NCBI GenBank assembly: GCA_900472605.1
Contig: UCJD01000007.1
Location: forward strand, 1 to 64,000
DNA length: 64,000 nucleotides
Source of the DNA: Hyphomicrobiales bacterium
Lineage (GTDB): Bacteria > Pseudomonadota > Alphaproteobacteria > Rhizobiales > Rhizobiaceae
Direction of reading: 5' to 3'
Positions 16,052 through 25,523 of the stretch are shown in pieces (position 1 is the first letter of the stretch; each line of letters opens with the position of its first letter). The notes below the pieces were generated by a model. It was not told the origin of the DNA and did no database searches. It saw only the letters and a program-made list of their open reading frames with translations. The translations under genes and the position numbers were made by a program.

Positions 16052-18586
16052 TCACACTGCCGGCTTGCCGGGCTGGACGGCCGGTTCCGGTACTTTCTTG
16101 TCGTTATCGTTATCGAGCGCATCCGGGCGGAGCTTGAAGACGATCAGCACCGGTGCAGCAATGTAGATGGAGGAAAACGTGCCGATGGCAACGCCAACAA
16201 GCATGATGAAGGCGAAGGAGCGGATGACCTCGCCGCCGAAAAGCGCCAGCGCAAGCAGAGCCAGCATGGTGGTCGCGGCTGTCAGCACGGTGCGCGACAG
16301 CGTCTGGTTGATCGAGGCGTCGATCAGGATCGGCAGCGGCATCTTGCGATAGCGCTTGAGGTTTTCGCGCATGCGGTCGTAGACCACGACGGTATCGTTG
16401 AGCGAATAGCCGATGATCGTCAAAAGCGCCGCGACGCTGGTCAAGTTGAACTCGATGCCGGTCAAAACGAAAAGGCCGAGGATCAGGATGATGTCGTGCA
16501 GCGTAGCGACAATGGCGCCGACGGCGAACTGCCACTCGAAGCGCATCCAGATATAGACGAGGATGACGATCAGCGACGCCAGGACGCCGAGCGACGCGGC
16601 GCGGGTGAGTTCGCCTGAAATGGCGGGGCCAACCACCTCGACGCGGCGGAAATCATAGTCGCTCGCGAGTTCGTCGCGTACCAGCGTGACCGCCGATTGC
16701 TCGGCATTCTCGCCGCCGCCCTGGGCTTCCAGCTGGATCAAAGCGCCGGCGGGATCGGCAAGCTGGCGGGCAAGGATGTCGCCGATCGGCAGATCGCCGA
16801 GGCGGGCTTGGATATCCTCCAGGTCGGCAGCACCCTGCTTGGCCTTCACCTCGATGATCGAGCCACCGGCGAAGTCGATACCGAGATGCATTCCGACCGC
16901 CGCGAAACCCACCATGGCTGCGACGCACAAGGCCGCCGAGGCGGTGAAGACGTAGCGGCGGATGCCCATGAAGCGGATGTTGGCGCGATCGAAGATGCCG
17001 GTGTGGACATCTTTCGGCAGATGCTTGGGATGACGGCGGTGCAGCCAGGTGACGACGATCCAGCGCGTCAGCGTGACGGCCGTGAAGATGGTGGTCAGGA
17101 TGCCGGCGGCGAGCGTGACGGCAAAGCCACGCACCGCGTCGTTGCCGAGGAAATAGAGGATGACGGCGGCGATGACGATGGTGACGTTCGCATCGAGGAT
17201 CGTCGTGATTGCCCTGGAGTAGCCGTAGTCGATCGCCTCGAAGAAAGGCCGGCCGGTCTTCGCCTCGTCACGGATGCGCTCGTAGATCAGGACATTGGCA
17301 TCGACAGCCATGCCCATGACGAGCACGATGCCGGCAATACCCGGCAAGGTGAGCGTGGCGCCGATGATGCTCATCACCGCGAGGATGAGGATGAGGTTCA
17401 AGAGCAGCGACAGCGCGGCGATCAGGCCGAGGCCGCGATAGAAGCCGAACATCAGGCCGATGACCAGGATGGCCGCGACAATGCCCGCGACGAGCCCTGC
17501 CCGCGCCGATTCCGCGCCGAGCGCCGGGCTCACCGTGCGCTCCTCGACCGTCGTCAGCGTCGCAGGCAAGGCGCCGGCGCGCAGCATGAGGGCCAGATCG
17601 CTCGCCCCCTCCTCGGTGTAACTGACGGGGATCTCGCCCTTGCCGTCCAGGATCGGCGCGTTGATCGGGAGCGACGCCATGACCTGATCGTCGAAGATAA
17701 TGGCGAGGTGGCCGCCGGCGTGCTGCTGCGTCTTTTCCGCCAGGCGCTTGGTGCCTTCGGCATCGAGCGCGTAGCGGATCGCTACCGTGTCGGCCTGCGC
17801 ATCCGCGAATGACTGAACATCCACGACATTGGCGCTGGTGATGAAATCCGTGCGGTCCACGAGGTAGGGAACCGGCGGATCATCCAACGAATAGAGAACC
17901 TCGGAGCTCGCCGGCCAGCGCCCGTTGACCGCGTCCTGCCCCGACATGGTTTCGTCGAGCATGCGCACGGAAAGCTTGGCTGGCTCGTTGAGGATATTCT
18001 TCAGACGCTCGGCATCGATTACGCCGAAGACCTGGACATCGAGACGATCGGCGCCCTCCGGCTTGATCGCGAAATCCGGATTGCCGAGGCCGGCGATGCG
18101 GCGGCTGACGATGTCGACGGACTGAGCCTGCGCCTGCGAAATGGCGGCGTCGATGGCGGCATCGGCGATCTCGATCGTGAGGTCGCCGCTATCGGCCTGC
18201 TTGAGCGTGACACCCTGTGTCGAGCCGGTCAGATTTTTCAGCGCGGCGACTGCGGCGTCGACCTGCGCGGGGTCGGTGATCTTGACGGTGACCGTCTGGT
18301 CGTTACCCGTAAGCCCGGTGTAACGGATATTGGCCTGGCGCAACGAACGGCTGATCTCGCCAACGGTCGCCACGAGCTTCTGGCGCGCGACATCGGCGCG
18401 ATCGACCTGGAAGACGACATGCGTGCCGCCCCTGAGATCGGAGCCCAGGACCACGCGGTGCTTGGACAGCCAGGAAGATAGCAGGCCGGACTGGCCGACC
18501 GGCAGGAAATTGGGGGCCGCGATTACCACGGCCACCAGCACCACAAACCAGATCAGAAGGGTCTTCCAGCGGGAAAAATGAAGCAT
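16052..18586 (-). CDS. secDF: Protein translocase subunits SecD and SecF, fused
   Basis: 844 residues, with SecD and SecF in one chain. The SecD half starts MLHFSRWKTLLIWFVVLV, has the motif GLDLRGG equivalent GSDLRGGTHVVFQVD, a large periplasmic P1 domain and six membrane segments including GMAVDANVLIYERIRDE. The SecF half begins near residue 530 with GIDFAGGSIIEVKAK and ends with YSLNDTVVVYDRMREN and the last transmembrane segments. SecDF uses the proton gradient to pull exported proteins through SecYEG. Operon order is yajC-secDF-Mth938-SQS. The fusion is common in rhizobia. Confidence 0.97.
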   Translation of the reverse strand: MLHFSRWKTLLIWFVVLVAVVIAAPNFLPVGQSGLLSSWLSKHRVVLGSDLRGGTHVVFQVDRADVARQKLVATVGEISRSLRQANIRYTGLTGNDQTVTVKITDPAQVDAAVAALKNLTGSTQGVTLKQADSGDLTIEIADAAIDAAISQAQAQSVDIVSRRIAGLGNPDFAIKPEGADRLDVQVFGVIDAERLKNILNEPAKLSVRMLDETMSGQDAVNGRWPASSEVLYSLDDPPVPYLVDRTDFITSANVVDVQSFADAQADTVAIRYALDAEGTKRLAEKTQQHAGGHLAIIFDDQVMASLPINAPILDGKGEIPVSYTEEGASDLALMLRAGALPATLTTVEERTVSPALGAESARAGLVAGIVAAILVIGLMFGFYRGLGLIAALSLLLNLILILAVMSIIGATLTLPGIAGIVLVMGMAVDANVLIYERIRDEAKTGRPFFEAIDYGYSRAITTILDANVTIVIAAVILYFLGNDAVRGFAVTLAAGILTTIFTAVTLTRWIVVTWLHRRHPKHLPKDVHTGIFDRANIRFMGIRRYVFTASAALCVAAMVGFAAVGMHLGIDFAGGSIIEVKAKQGAADLEDIQARLGDLPIGDILARQLADPAGALIQLEAQGGGENAEQSAVTLVRDELASDYDFRRVEVVGPAISGELTRAASLGVLASLIVILVYIWMRFEWQFAVGAIVATLHDIILILGLFVLTGIEFNLTSVAALLTIIGYSLNDTVVVYDRMRENLKRYRKMPLPILIDASINQTLSRTVLTAATTMLALLALALFGGEVIRSFAFIMLVGVAIGTFSSIYIAAPVLIVFKLRPDALDNDNDKKVPEPAVQPGKPAV

Positions 18587-18641
18587 TTTCTCTCGACTAT
18601 GTCAGATCCGGGTGATCCGGTTCGTGGGATATGCTTGATGA

Positions 18642-18986
18642 CTACGCGGCGTCTGCCTTTACAGGCTCGCCCTTGACACGGATTTCAGTGACGCCGGTGC
18701 GGACGACGCGAACGCGCACGCCATCGGCAATTTCGACTTCGATTTCTTTTTCATCAATCACCTTGGTGACCTTGCCGACGAGACCGCCGGAGGTGACGAC
18801 CTGATCGCCGCGACGGATCGCCTTCAGCGCTTCGTCACGCTTCTTGGCCTGCGCACGCTGCGGACGGATGAGCAGGAAATACCAGACGACCATCAGCGGC
18901 ACGAACAGGATGATCATTTCGAAGCCGGAACCGAACGGCGACGCCGCGCTGTCAGTGGCCTGGGCGAATGCCGGGGTGATGAACAT
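18642..18986 (-). CDS. yajC: Preprotein translocase subunit YajC
   Basis: 114 residues. A single membrane segment (GFEMIILFVPLMVVWYFLLIRPQ) is followed by the conserved cytoplasmic part KRDEALKAIRRGDQVVTSGGLVGKVTKV. YajC associates with SecDF-YidC. It is the first gene of the minus-strand Sec operon, 55 bases before secDF. The 209-base gap to the divergent DUF815 gene holds both promoters. Confidence 0.96.
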   Translation of the reverse strand: MFITPAFAQATDSAASPFGSGFEMIILFVPLMVVWYFLLIRPQRAQAKKRDEALKAIRRGDQVVTSGGLVGKVTKVIDEKEIEVEIADGVRVRVVRTGVTEIRVKGEPVKADAA

Positions 18987-19195
18987 GCTAATCTCCTCAA
19001 ACTTTTCCGGAGGCGGATTGTCGCCTTTTTTCTCGGTGGCCGGACTATAATTATGGTCTTTGCGATTGCAACTGAAACAGCCGAAAACCGTACCGATTCC
19101 GCTGCCTCATAACCTTTCCGCAGGGAAAAGGCCATGCTACCCGGCTAGGAAAAGCGATTGGCACACAACAGCTTATCCGTGAAGGAGGAAACGCC

Positions 19196-20068
19196 ATGGC
19201 CGAAGACGTCAACAGCATCATTCTCGGTGAACTGCGCCGGCTTGCCGATGCCGTGGAACGGCTGGCCGGGCCGCCGCCCGCCGTCAACGACTGGAACGCG
19301 GCCGATTGCTTCGTCTGGGCCCCTGCCCGCCAGCATTTGCAGCCTGTTCAGCGCCCAAACCGCGTGGCGCTGGCCTTGATCCGCGGCGTCGATCGGATGC
19401 GCGACATCCTGCATGAAAACACGGTGCGCTTCGCCGAAGGGTTTGCCGCCAACAACGTGCTGCTGTGGGGCGCCCGCGGCATGGGCAAGTCGTCGCTGGT
19501 GAAGGCCGTTCACGAAGATGTCAGACGCGAGAGCGGCGTTTCGCTGAAGCTGGTCGAGGTTCATCGCGAGGATATCGCCAGCCTGCCTGTTCTGCTCGAT
19601 CTGCTCAAGGACACGCCGCACCGCGTCATCGTCTTCTGCGACGACCTCTCCTTCGATCATGACGACACGGCCTACAAGTCGCTCAAGGCGGCGCTTGATG
19701 GCGGCGTCGAGGGACGGCCCGACAATGTGCTGTTCTACGCGACCTCGAACCGCCGCCACCTTTTGCCGCGCCACATGATGGAGAACGAGCAGTCGACGGC
19801 GATCAACCCGTCGGAGGCCGTGGAGGAGAAGGTGTCGCTGTCGGACCGGTTCGGGCTGTGGCTCGGCTTCCACAAGTGCAGCCAGGACGACTATCTGGGA
19901 ATGATCGACGGCTATGCCGCGCACTTCAAGCTGCCGCTCGATCGCGAGACGCTGCATGCAGAAGCGCTGGAATGGGCAACCACGCGCGGCGCCCGCTCGG
20001 GCCGCGTGGCATGGCAGTACATCCAGGACCTAGCGGGCCGGAAGCGCATCGCACTCGACAGGGCCTGA
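19196..20068 (+). CDS. DUF815 AAA-type ATP-binding protein
   Basis: 290 residues from ATG 19196, preceded by AAGGAGGAAACGCC. Walker A is LLWGARGMGKSS and Walker B is VIVFCDDLSFD. The rest matches DUF815 (YATSNRRHLLPRHMMEN; DRFGLWLGF; a C-terminal lid). DUF815 proteins are widespread AAA-like ATPases of unknown function. It is divergent from yajC, which is its usual rhizobial position, and ends in a bidirectional terminator shared with the convergent M23 gene. Confidence 0.9.
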   Translation: MAEDVNSIILGELRRLADAVERLAGPPPAVNDWNAADCFVWAPARQHLQPVQRPNRVALALIRGVDRMRDILHENTVRFAEGFAANNVLLWGARGMGKSSLVKAVHEDVRRESGVSLKLVEVHREDIASLPVLLDLLKDTPHRVIVFCDDLSFDHDDTAYKSLKAALDGGVEGRPDNVLFYATSNRRHLLPRHMMENEQSTAINPSEAVEEKVSLSDRFGLWLGFHKCSQDDYLGMIDGYAAHFKLPLDRETLHAEALEWATTRGARSGRVAWQYIQDLAGRKRIALDRA

Positions 20069-20096
20069 GACTGCCTTCACAGTTGCCTGAAACGAC

Positions 20097-20124
20097 AAAA
20101 GCCCGGCGTCGGCCGGGCTTTTGC
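20097..20124. terminator. Bidirectional intrinsic terminator
   Basis: Symmetric stem AAAAGCCCGG / CCGGGCTTTT (20097-20106 and 20113-20122) lying between convergent genes, with T-runs on both strands. Confidence 0.9.
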
Positions 20125-20145
20125 ATTGTCCTCGATACACAATAC

Positions 20146-21750
20146 CTATTCGAGGAAAGTCATCGGGTTCACCGGCGTCGCGTCCTTGCGGACTTCGAAG
20201 TGAACCTGCGGCTGCTTAACGTTGCCGCTCATGCCGGAGACTGCGACCGTCTGGCCGCGCTGGATCTTCTGGCCGCGCGTCACGCTCAGCGTGTCGGCAT
20301 TGCCGTAGACGGTGACGGTGCCATCGTCGTGGCGGACGAGAACCGTATTGCCGAGTTCCTTGAGGCCGTTGCCGGCGTAGATGACGACGCCGTTTTCGGC
20401 AGCCTTGATGGCCGTGCCCTGCGGCACCGAGATATCGATGCCGTCGTTGCGGCTGCCGTTGACGTTGGCGCCGTAAGCCGCGATGACCGCGCCGCGAACC
20501 GGCCAGCGATACTTGCCGATGCCGGTGGCCTCAGGTGCTGCGGACGCCACTTCCTTCTTGGCGGCGTCGCTGACGCTTTCGCCGGCATCCGGCGCCTTGT
20601 AGGTGGCCGGCTGGGCCGCGGCCGTTGCCGGTGCGGAGACAGGCTGCGCGGCCGGCTTCTGCTCAGCCTTCGGCTGGATCGATGCCGTCTTCATGGTGTC
20701 GGCAGAGCCGCTACCGTTCGGGATATTCAGTTCCTGACCGATGCGGATCGAGCCGGCCGTGAGATTGTTGGCGGCCTTGATGTCGTCGATGCTGTTGCCG
20801 GTCGCCTTGGCGATCTTGGCAAGCGAGTCGCCAGACTTCACGACGTAGGTGCCGCCTGCGCCCTTCGGGCCGGCGCCGACGGGCGCCTTGCCGGACTGGT
20901 CGGCGCTCGCCATCGACTTGTCACGCGAGGCGTTCGAGCCGTTCGGGATGACCGCGAGGTTCTGTTCCTGGTTGCCTGATGGCTGCGGCGCATGCCCACC
21001 CTTGGCGAGGTCGTTCGGCTGGGCTGCGGCCTTGGCGGCGTTGCCGCCGTTGTAGGTCGGGATCAGAATGGTCTGGCCGGGCTTGGCAGCGGCTGCACTC
21101 TTCAGGCCATTGGCGCGCAGGATTTCCTTTTCCGGAACGCCGTAGCGGTTGGCAAGGATCGCGACGCTTTCGCCTGGGCGCATGGTGACCGACGGAGCGT
21201 TGGTCGAGGACCAGCCGGAGACCTTCGGCGTCGAGCCTGTGACGATGTTGTCGGCATTGCGCTTCGGCGGCACGATGACCTGGCCGGAATGCTGCGGCGC
21301 GTTGGCAGTCGGAAACGGCTGAGCGAGAGCAACCTGCTTTTCGCGAGCAGCCGACATGTTGCCGGAAGCCATGGGAGCCTGCGACACCGCCCCGGGAGCA
21401 GCAAGCTCGGCCCGCTGGACGGAAACAGGGGCGGACGCCATGCGAGCGCTCGAGCCGTAGGTCGACTGCTGGCTTGGATAGGGCTGGTTCATCGCCTGAT
21501 TGTTGGCTGCATAGTTGGGCTGCATCGCGCCGCCCTGCATGTCCGCCTGCGGCACTGGATCAGCCCGAAGGCCGCTCATGCTCCGCCGAGGAATGGAATT
21601 CGTCGTCATCTGGTCCTGACCGGACGAAGAAAACAGACCGCCGAAACGTGTCACATCGGAACTGCAACCTGATGCAGCACTCGCCAGGAGAGCCACGATC
21701 AGGGCATTACCGGCAGACTTCCCGAACTTAGGCGAAACGCTGAAACGCAT
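20146..21750 (-). CDS. LysM/M23 peptidoglycan-binding lipoprotein (NlpD/DipM type)
   Basis: 534 residues from ATG 21750; an in-frame ATG at 21780 adds ten residues without signal-peptide logic. A lipoprotein signal has lipobox ASGC. Two LysM repeats follow (SVTMRPGESVAILANRYGV; GTYVVKSGDSLAKIAKATGN), joined by low-complexity linkers. The C-terminal M23 domain has GTAIKAAENGVVIYAGNG and HFEVRKDATPVNPMTFL. The metal site is partly degenerate: the first HxxxD is replaced by NDGIDISVPQG. The protein is therefore probably an amidase activator rather than a peptidase. It lies downstream of pcm, the classic surE-pcm-nlpD order. Confidence 0.93.
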   Translation of the reverse strand: MRFSVSPKFGKSAGNALIVALLASAASGCSSDVTRFGGLFSSSGQDQMTTNSIPRRSMSGLRADPVPQADMQGGAMQPNYAANNQAMNQPYPSQQSTYGSSARMASAPVSVQRAELAAPGAVSQAPMASGNMSAAREKQVALAQPFPTANAPQHSGQVIVPPKRNADNIVTGSTPKVSGWSSTNAPSVTMRPGESVAILANRYGVPEKEILRANGLKSAAAAKPGQTILIPTYNGGNAAKAAAQPNDLAKGGHAPQPSGNQEQNLAVIPNGSNASRDKSMASADQSGKAPVGAGPKGAGGTYVVKSGDSLAKIAKATGNSIDDIKAANNLTAGSIRIGQELNIPNGSGSADTMKTASIQPKAEQKPAAQPVSAPATAAAQPATYKAPDAGESVSDAAKKEVASAAPEATGIGKYRWPVRGAVIAAYGANVNGSRNDGIDISVPQGTAIKAAENGVVIYAGNGLKELGNTVLVRHDDGTVTVYGNADTLSVTRGQKIQRGQTVAVSGMSGNVKQPQVHFEVRKDATPVNPMTFLE

Positions 21751-21880
21751 GACACTCGACCCACTGAATAACGCAACCATTTGTGGGTATGATTAAAGCG
21801 CGTTAGCATTACCAACCGGTTAAGGGCAAAGGCCCGCCTGACGTTTTTTGACAAATCGCTAACCATAGCGGCAGCGAGCG

Positions 21881-22534
21881 TCAGAGTTGGGAAGCGACGC
21901 GCGGAACAATCGGCAGGTATGGGGAGTTGAAAAGCTCTTCACGTTCGAAGCGGCTGCCGGTCTTGGTCAGGCGCACGAGACGACATTCGGTCTCGGAAAT
22001 GATCAACGGCGCGATCATCGAACCACCGGAGACCAGCTGGTCGGCATAGAAGCGCGGCATGCTCTCGAAGGCGGCGGTGACCAGGATCCGGTCGAAAGTG
22101 CCCTCGCCCTGCAGGCCGGCGCTGCCATCGGCCTGGCGAACGATGATGTTGCGGATACCGAGCGTCTCGAAACGCTTCTGGGCGTTCGCGGTCAGCGTCT
22201 TGTAGCGATCGATGGTGAGCACGCGCTCGGCCATGCGAGCCATGACAGCGGCCATGAAGCCGCTGCCGGTACCCACTTCCAGCACACGCTGGCCAGGCTT
22301 AACCTTGAGAGCATGCAGGACGCGGACGGCGAAATCGACGCCTTCGAGGAAGGAGCCGCATTCAATCGGGATGGTGCGGCTGGAATAGGCCTGCTCGACA
22401 AACTGAGGCGGCACGAACAGTGAGCGCGGCGCCTGCTCGACCGCCGTCAGCAGATCAAGGTCGGACACGCCTTCGGCCCGCAGCCTCAAAACGAGTGCTG
22501 CAAACTCTTCCTTCTCCACCAGACGTGCCGCCAA
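21881..22534 (-). CDS. pcm: Protein-L-isoaspartate O-methyltransferase
   Basis: 217 residues. The SAM-binding motif I is VLEVGTGSGFMAAVM, followed by ILVTAAFESMP and the C-terminal RFEREELFNSPYLPIVP. The usual TISQP loop reads TIPIECGSF here, a common alphaproteobacterial variant. The enzyme methylates isoaspartyl residues for protein repair in the cytoplasm. It lies six bases after surE and upstream of the NlpD-like gene, forming the conserved stationary-phase survival cluster. A second, more divergent family member is at 44372. Confidence 0.93.
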   Translation of the reverse strand: MAARLVEKEEFAALVLRLRAEGVSDLDLLTAVEQAPRSLFVPPQFVEQAYSSRTIPIECGSFLEGVDFAVRVLHALKVKPGQRVLEVGTGSGFMAAVMARMAERVLTIDRYKTLTANAQKRFETLGIRNIIVRQADGSAGLQGEGTFDRILVTAAFESMPRFYADQLVSGGSMIAPLIISETECRLVRLTKTGSRFEREELFNSPYLPIVPRVASQL

Positions 22535-22540
22535 TGCGAT

Positions 22541-23308
22541 TTACTCCGTACCCGAAAGCGCCCGCGCCACGCGGTCCTGTACGGAATAATCAGTCAGATC
22601 CAGTTTCAAAGGCGTTACCGAAATCTTGCGATTCTTGAGCGCGTTGACATCCGTGCCCTCGACGAAGGAGGCAGCACGCTCGCCGAAACGCAACCAGTAG
22701 TAGGGGAAACCACGACCGTCGGCGCGGGCGTCGATCTCGAGATTGAAGGCCAGCTTGCCCTGCGCCGTCACCTCCACGCCCTCGACCTCTTCCGGCGCGC
22801 AGTTCGGGAAGTTGAGATTGAGGAAGGTGCCATCAGGCAGATCGACCGCCATCAGCTTTTGCAGCAGCGCCGGCGCGTGCGTCTCGCAGACCTCCCAGGG
22901 CAAAATGCGATGATCGCCTTCACGCACATAAGCCTGGCTGAGCGCGAAGGAGCGAACGCCCTGCATCGTGCCTTCGATGGCGCCGGCGATGGTTCCTGAA
23001 TAGGTGACGTCGTCGGCGACGTTGGAGCCGGCATTGACGCCCGAGAGTACGAGATCAGGCTTGATCTCCATCACCTGCTTGATGCCCATGATGACGCAAT
23101 CGGTCGGCGTTCCCCTGAGCGCGTAATGCTTGTCGGAGATCTTGCGCAGGCGTAGCGGCTCCGACAGGCTCAGCGAGTGGGCAAGGCCGCTCTGATCAGT
23201 CTCCGGCGCGACGATCCAGACGTCGTCGGAGAGCTTGCGCGCAATCCGCTCCAGCGCCGCCAGACCTTCCGCGTGAATGCCGTCGTCGTTGGTAAGCAGA
23301 ATGCGCAT
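22541..23308 (-). CDS. surE: 5'/3'-nucleotidase SurE
   Basis: 255 residues beginning [16 protein letters not shown], the metal-binding DD motif. It contains [47 protein letters not shown] and LNLNFPN, all family signatures. SurE dephosphorylates nucleoside monophosphates and short polyphosphates. It lies four bases after serS and six before pcm, so the three form one transcript. Confidence 0.97.
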   Translation of the reverse strand: MRILLTNDDGIHAEGLAALERIARKLSDDVWIVAPETDQSGLAHSLSLSEPLRLRKISDKHYALRGTPTDCVIMGIKQVMEIKPDLVLSGVNAGSNVADDVTYSGTIAGAIEGTMQGVRSFALSQAYVREGDHRILPWEVCETHAPALLQKLMAVDLPDGTFLNLNFPNCAPEEVEGVEVTAQGKLAFNLEIDARADGRGFPYYWLRFGERAASFVEGTDVNALKNRKISVTPLKLDLTDYSVQDRVARALSGTE

Positions 23309-23312
23309 GGGC

Positions 23313-24596
23313 TCAGGCCGCCTTTTCGATCTTCGTCAGGCCGCCCATGTAAGGCAGCAGCACGTCGGGGATGGTGACCGAGCCGTCTTCGTTGAGATAG
23401 TTCTCAAGAACGGCGATCAGGCAGCGACCGACGGCGGTGCCCGAGCCGTTCAGCGTGTGAACGAAGCGGTTCGTCTTATCTTCCTTGCCGCGATAGCGCG
23501 TGTTCATGCGCCGCGCCTGGAAATCGCCGCAGACAGAGCAGGACGAGATTTCGCGGTAGGTGTTCTGGCCGGGCAGCCAGACCTCGAGATCGTAGGTCTT
23601 GCGCGAGCCGAAGCCCATGTCGCCGGTGCAGAGCGTCAGCGTGCGGAAATGCAGACCAAGGCGCTTCAGCACTTCCTCGGCGCAGGCGGTCATGCGCTCA
23701 TGCTCGGCGATCGAGCTTTCGGCGTCGGTGATCGAGACCAGCTCGCACTTCCAGAACTGGTGCTGGCGCAGCATGCCGCGCGTGTCGCGGCCGGCGGAGC
23801 CCGCTTCAGAGCGGAAGGACGGCGTGAGCGCGGTGAAGCGCAGCGGCAGCTTCTCCTGCTCGAGGATTTCCTCGCGCACGAGGTTGGTGAGCGTGACTTC
23901 GGCGGTCGGGATGAGGTAGCGACCGTCCGTCGTCTTGAAGAGGTCTTCCTCGAACTTCGGCAGGTTGCCCGTGCCGAAGAGCGCCTCGGGGCGCACCATC
24001 AGCGGCGACGAGACTTCGGTATAGCCGTGCTCGCTGGTGTGGAGGTCGATCATGAACTGGCCGAGGGCGCGTTCCAGACGGGCCAGCGGACCTGTGAGCA
24101 CGGTGAAGCGCGAGCCGGAAAGCTTGGCGGCGGTTTCGAAGCTCATGTAGCCGAGGGCTTCGCCGATCTCGAAGTGTTCTTTCGGCGTATGGTTCCAGCG
24201 CGGCTTTTCACCGGTCACGCGGCTAACGACGTTGTCGTTCTCGTCCTTGCCGACGGGGACGTCGTCATGGGGCACGTTCGGGATGCGCGAGAGAGCGTCG
24301 TTGAGCTCCTCGGTCGATGCGCGGTCGTCTTCCTCGGCGGCCGGCAGCAGGACCTTGAGGTCAGCGACCTCGGCCTTCAGCTTCTCGGCGAGCTCGGTGT
24401 TCTTCTGCGCCATCGCAGCACCGATCTCCTTGGAGGCGGTGTTGCGGCGGGACAGCATGTCCTGGACCTTCTGAACGGCCGTGCGGCGCTTTTCGTCCAG
24501 CGCGATCAGGCTTTCGGACAGGGGCTCGGCACCACGCTTGGCAAGGGCCGCGTCGAGGGCTTCGGGATTCTCACGGATCCATTTGATATCGAGCAT
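23313..24596 (-). CDS. serS: Seryl-tRNA synthetase
   Basis: 427 residues, starting [18 protein letters not shown] with the N-terminal coiled-coil arm (residues 30-105) that grips the tRNA-Ser variable arm. Class II motif 2 is [21 protein letters not shown] and motif 3 is [18 protein letters not shown]. The length and full set of motifs indicate an intact enzyme. It is the first gene of serS-surE-pcm, separated from tatC by a terminator. Confidence 0.98.
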   Translation of the reverse strand: MLDIKWIRENPEALDAALAKRGAEPLSESLIALDEKRRTAVQKVQDMLSRRNTASKEIGAAMAQKNTELAEKLKAEVADLKVLLPAAEEDDRASTEELNDALSRIPNVPHDDVPVGKDENDNVVSRVTGEKPRWNHTPKEHFEIGEALGYMSFETAAKLSGSRFTVLTGPLARLERALGQFMIDLHTSEHGYTEVSSPLMVRPEALFGTGNLPKFEEDLFKTTDGRYLIPTAEVTLTNLVREEILEQEKLPLRFTALTPSFRSEAGSAGRDTRGMLRQHQFWKCELVSITDAESSIAEHERMTACAEEVLKRLGLHFRTLTLCTGDMGFGSRKTYDLEVWLPGQNTYREISSCSVCGDFQARRMNTRYRGKEDKTNRFVHTLNGSGTAVGRCLIAVLENYLNEDGSVTIPDVLLPYMGGLTKIEKAA

Positions 24597-24614
24597 CGTC
24601 GTTCCAGGTCGTTG

Positions 24615-24648
24615 AAAAAAAGGATGACCCGGCCAAAGCCTGACCGGG
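24615..24648 (-). terminator. Intrinsic terminator of the tat operon
   Basis: Stem CCCGGCC / GACCGGG (24628-24634 and 24642-24648), followed on the minus strand by TTTTTTT (A-run 24615-24621). It sits between the tatC stop and the serS start. Confidence 0.8.
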
Positions 24649-24695
24649 CCTCGACCGGATATTGGAAAGCGTTCAGCGAGAGATTGCGGAGGCGA

Positions 24696-25523
24696 TCATA
24701 CGTTGTCCGTTTTGGCAACGTCGCTCGAGCCGTCAGTCTCGTTGGCCGCATCGCGCGCACGCTGGCGTTCCACGAGTCGCGCCGCGTAGATGGCAATCTC
24801 GTAGAGAATGATGGTCGGCAGCGCAAGACCGATCTGGGACATCGGATCGGGCGGTGTCAGCACCGCGGCGACGATGAAGGCCATGACGATCGCGAACTTG
24901 CGCTTCTCGCGCAGCCAGTCCGAGGTCAGCAGGCCGACGCGGGCCAGAAGGGTGGTGATGACGGGCAGCTGGAAGACCAGGCCGAAGGAGAAGACCAGCG
25001 TCATGATGAGGCTGAGATATTCCGACACCTTCGGCAGCAGCGAGATGGCGACGTCGCCCTCGCCCGGCGCCTGCTGCATGGTCAGGAAGAACCACATGAC
25101 CATCGGCGTGAAGAAGAAGTAGACGAGTGCAGCGCCCATCAGAAACAGGATCGGCGAAGCGATCAGGAACGGCAGAAAGGCCGAGCGCTCGTTCTTGTAG
25201 AGGCCGGGGGCGACGAACTTGTAGATCTGCGCGGCTATGATCGGGAATGCGATCACCAGGCCGCCGAACATGGCGACCTTGACCTGCGTGAAGAAGAATT
25301 CCTGTGGCGCCGTATAGATCAGCTGTGCCTTGGAAACATCGAGATGCGCCCACTGGACCGCCCACTTGTAGGGGAAGACCAGCGCATTGAAGAGATGCTT
25401 GGCGAAAATGAAGCAGACGATGAAAGCCGCGAAGAACGCGCCGATCGACCACATGAGCCGCGTGCGCAGCTCCATCAGATGCTCGATCAACGGCTGCGGC
25501 TTGTCTTCGATATCACCGCTCAT
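24696..25523 (-). CDS. tatC: Twin-arginine translocase subunit TatC
   Basis: 275 residues with six membrane segments. The N-terminal consensus QPLIEHLMELRTRLMWSIGAFF is the signal-binding region, and FFTQVKVAMFGGLVIAFPI and FGLVFQLPV are also family signatures. TatC recognises the twin-arginine signal of folded exported proteins. The start overlaps the tatB stop by four bases. Operon order is tatA-tatB-tatC. Confidence 0.97.
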   Translation of the reverse strand: MSGDIEDKPQPLIEHLMELRTRLMWSIGAFFAAFIVCFIFAKHLFNALVFPYKWAVQWAHLDVSKAQLIYTAPQEFFFTQVKVAMFGGLVIAFPIIAAQIYKFVAPGLYKNERSAFLPFLIASPILFLMGAALVYFFFTPMVMWFFLTMQQAPGEGDVAISLLPKVSEYLSLIMTLVFSFGLVFQLPVITTLLARVGLLTSDWLREKRKFAIVMAFIVAAVLTPPDPMSQIGLALPTIILYEIAIYAARLVERQRARDAANETDGSSDVAKTDNV

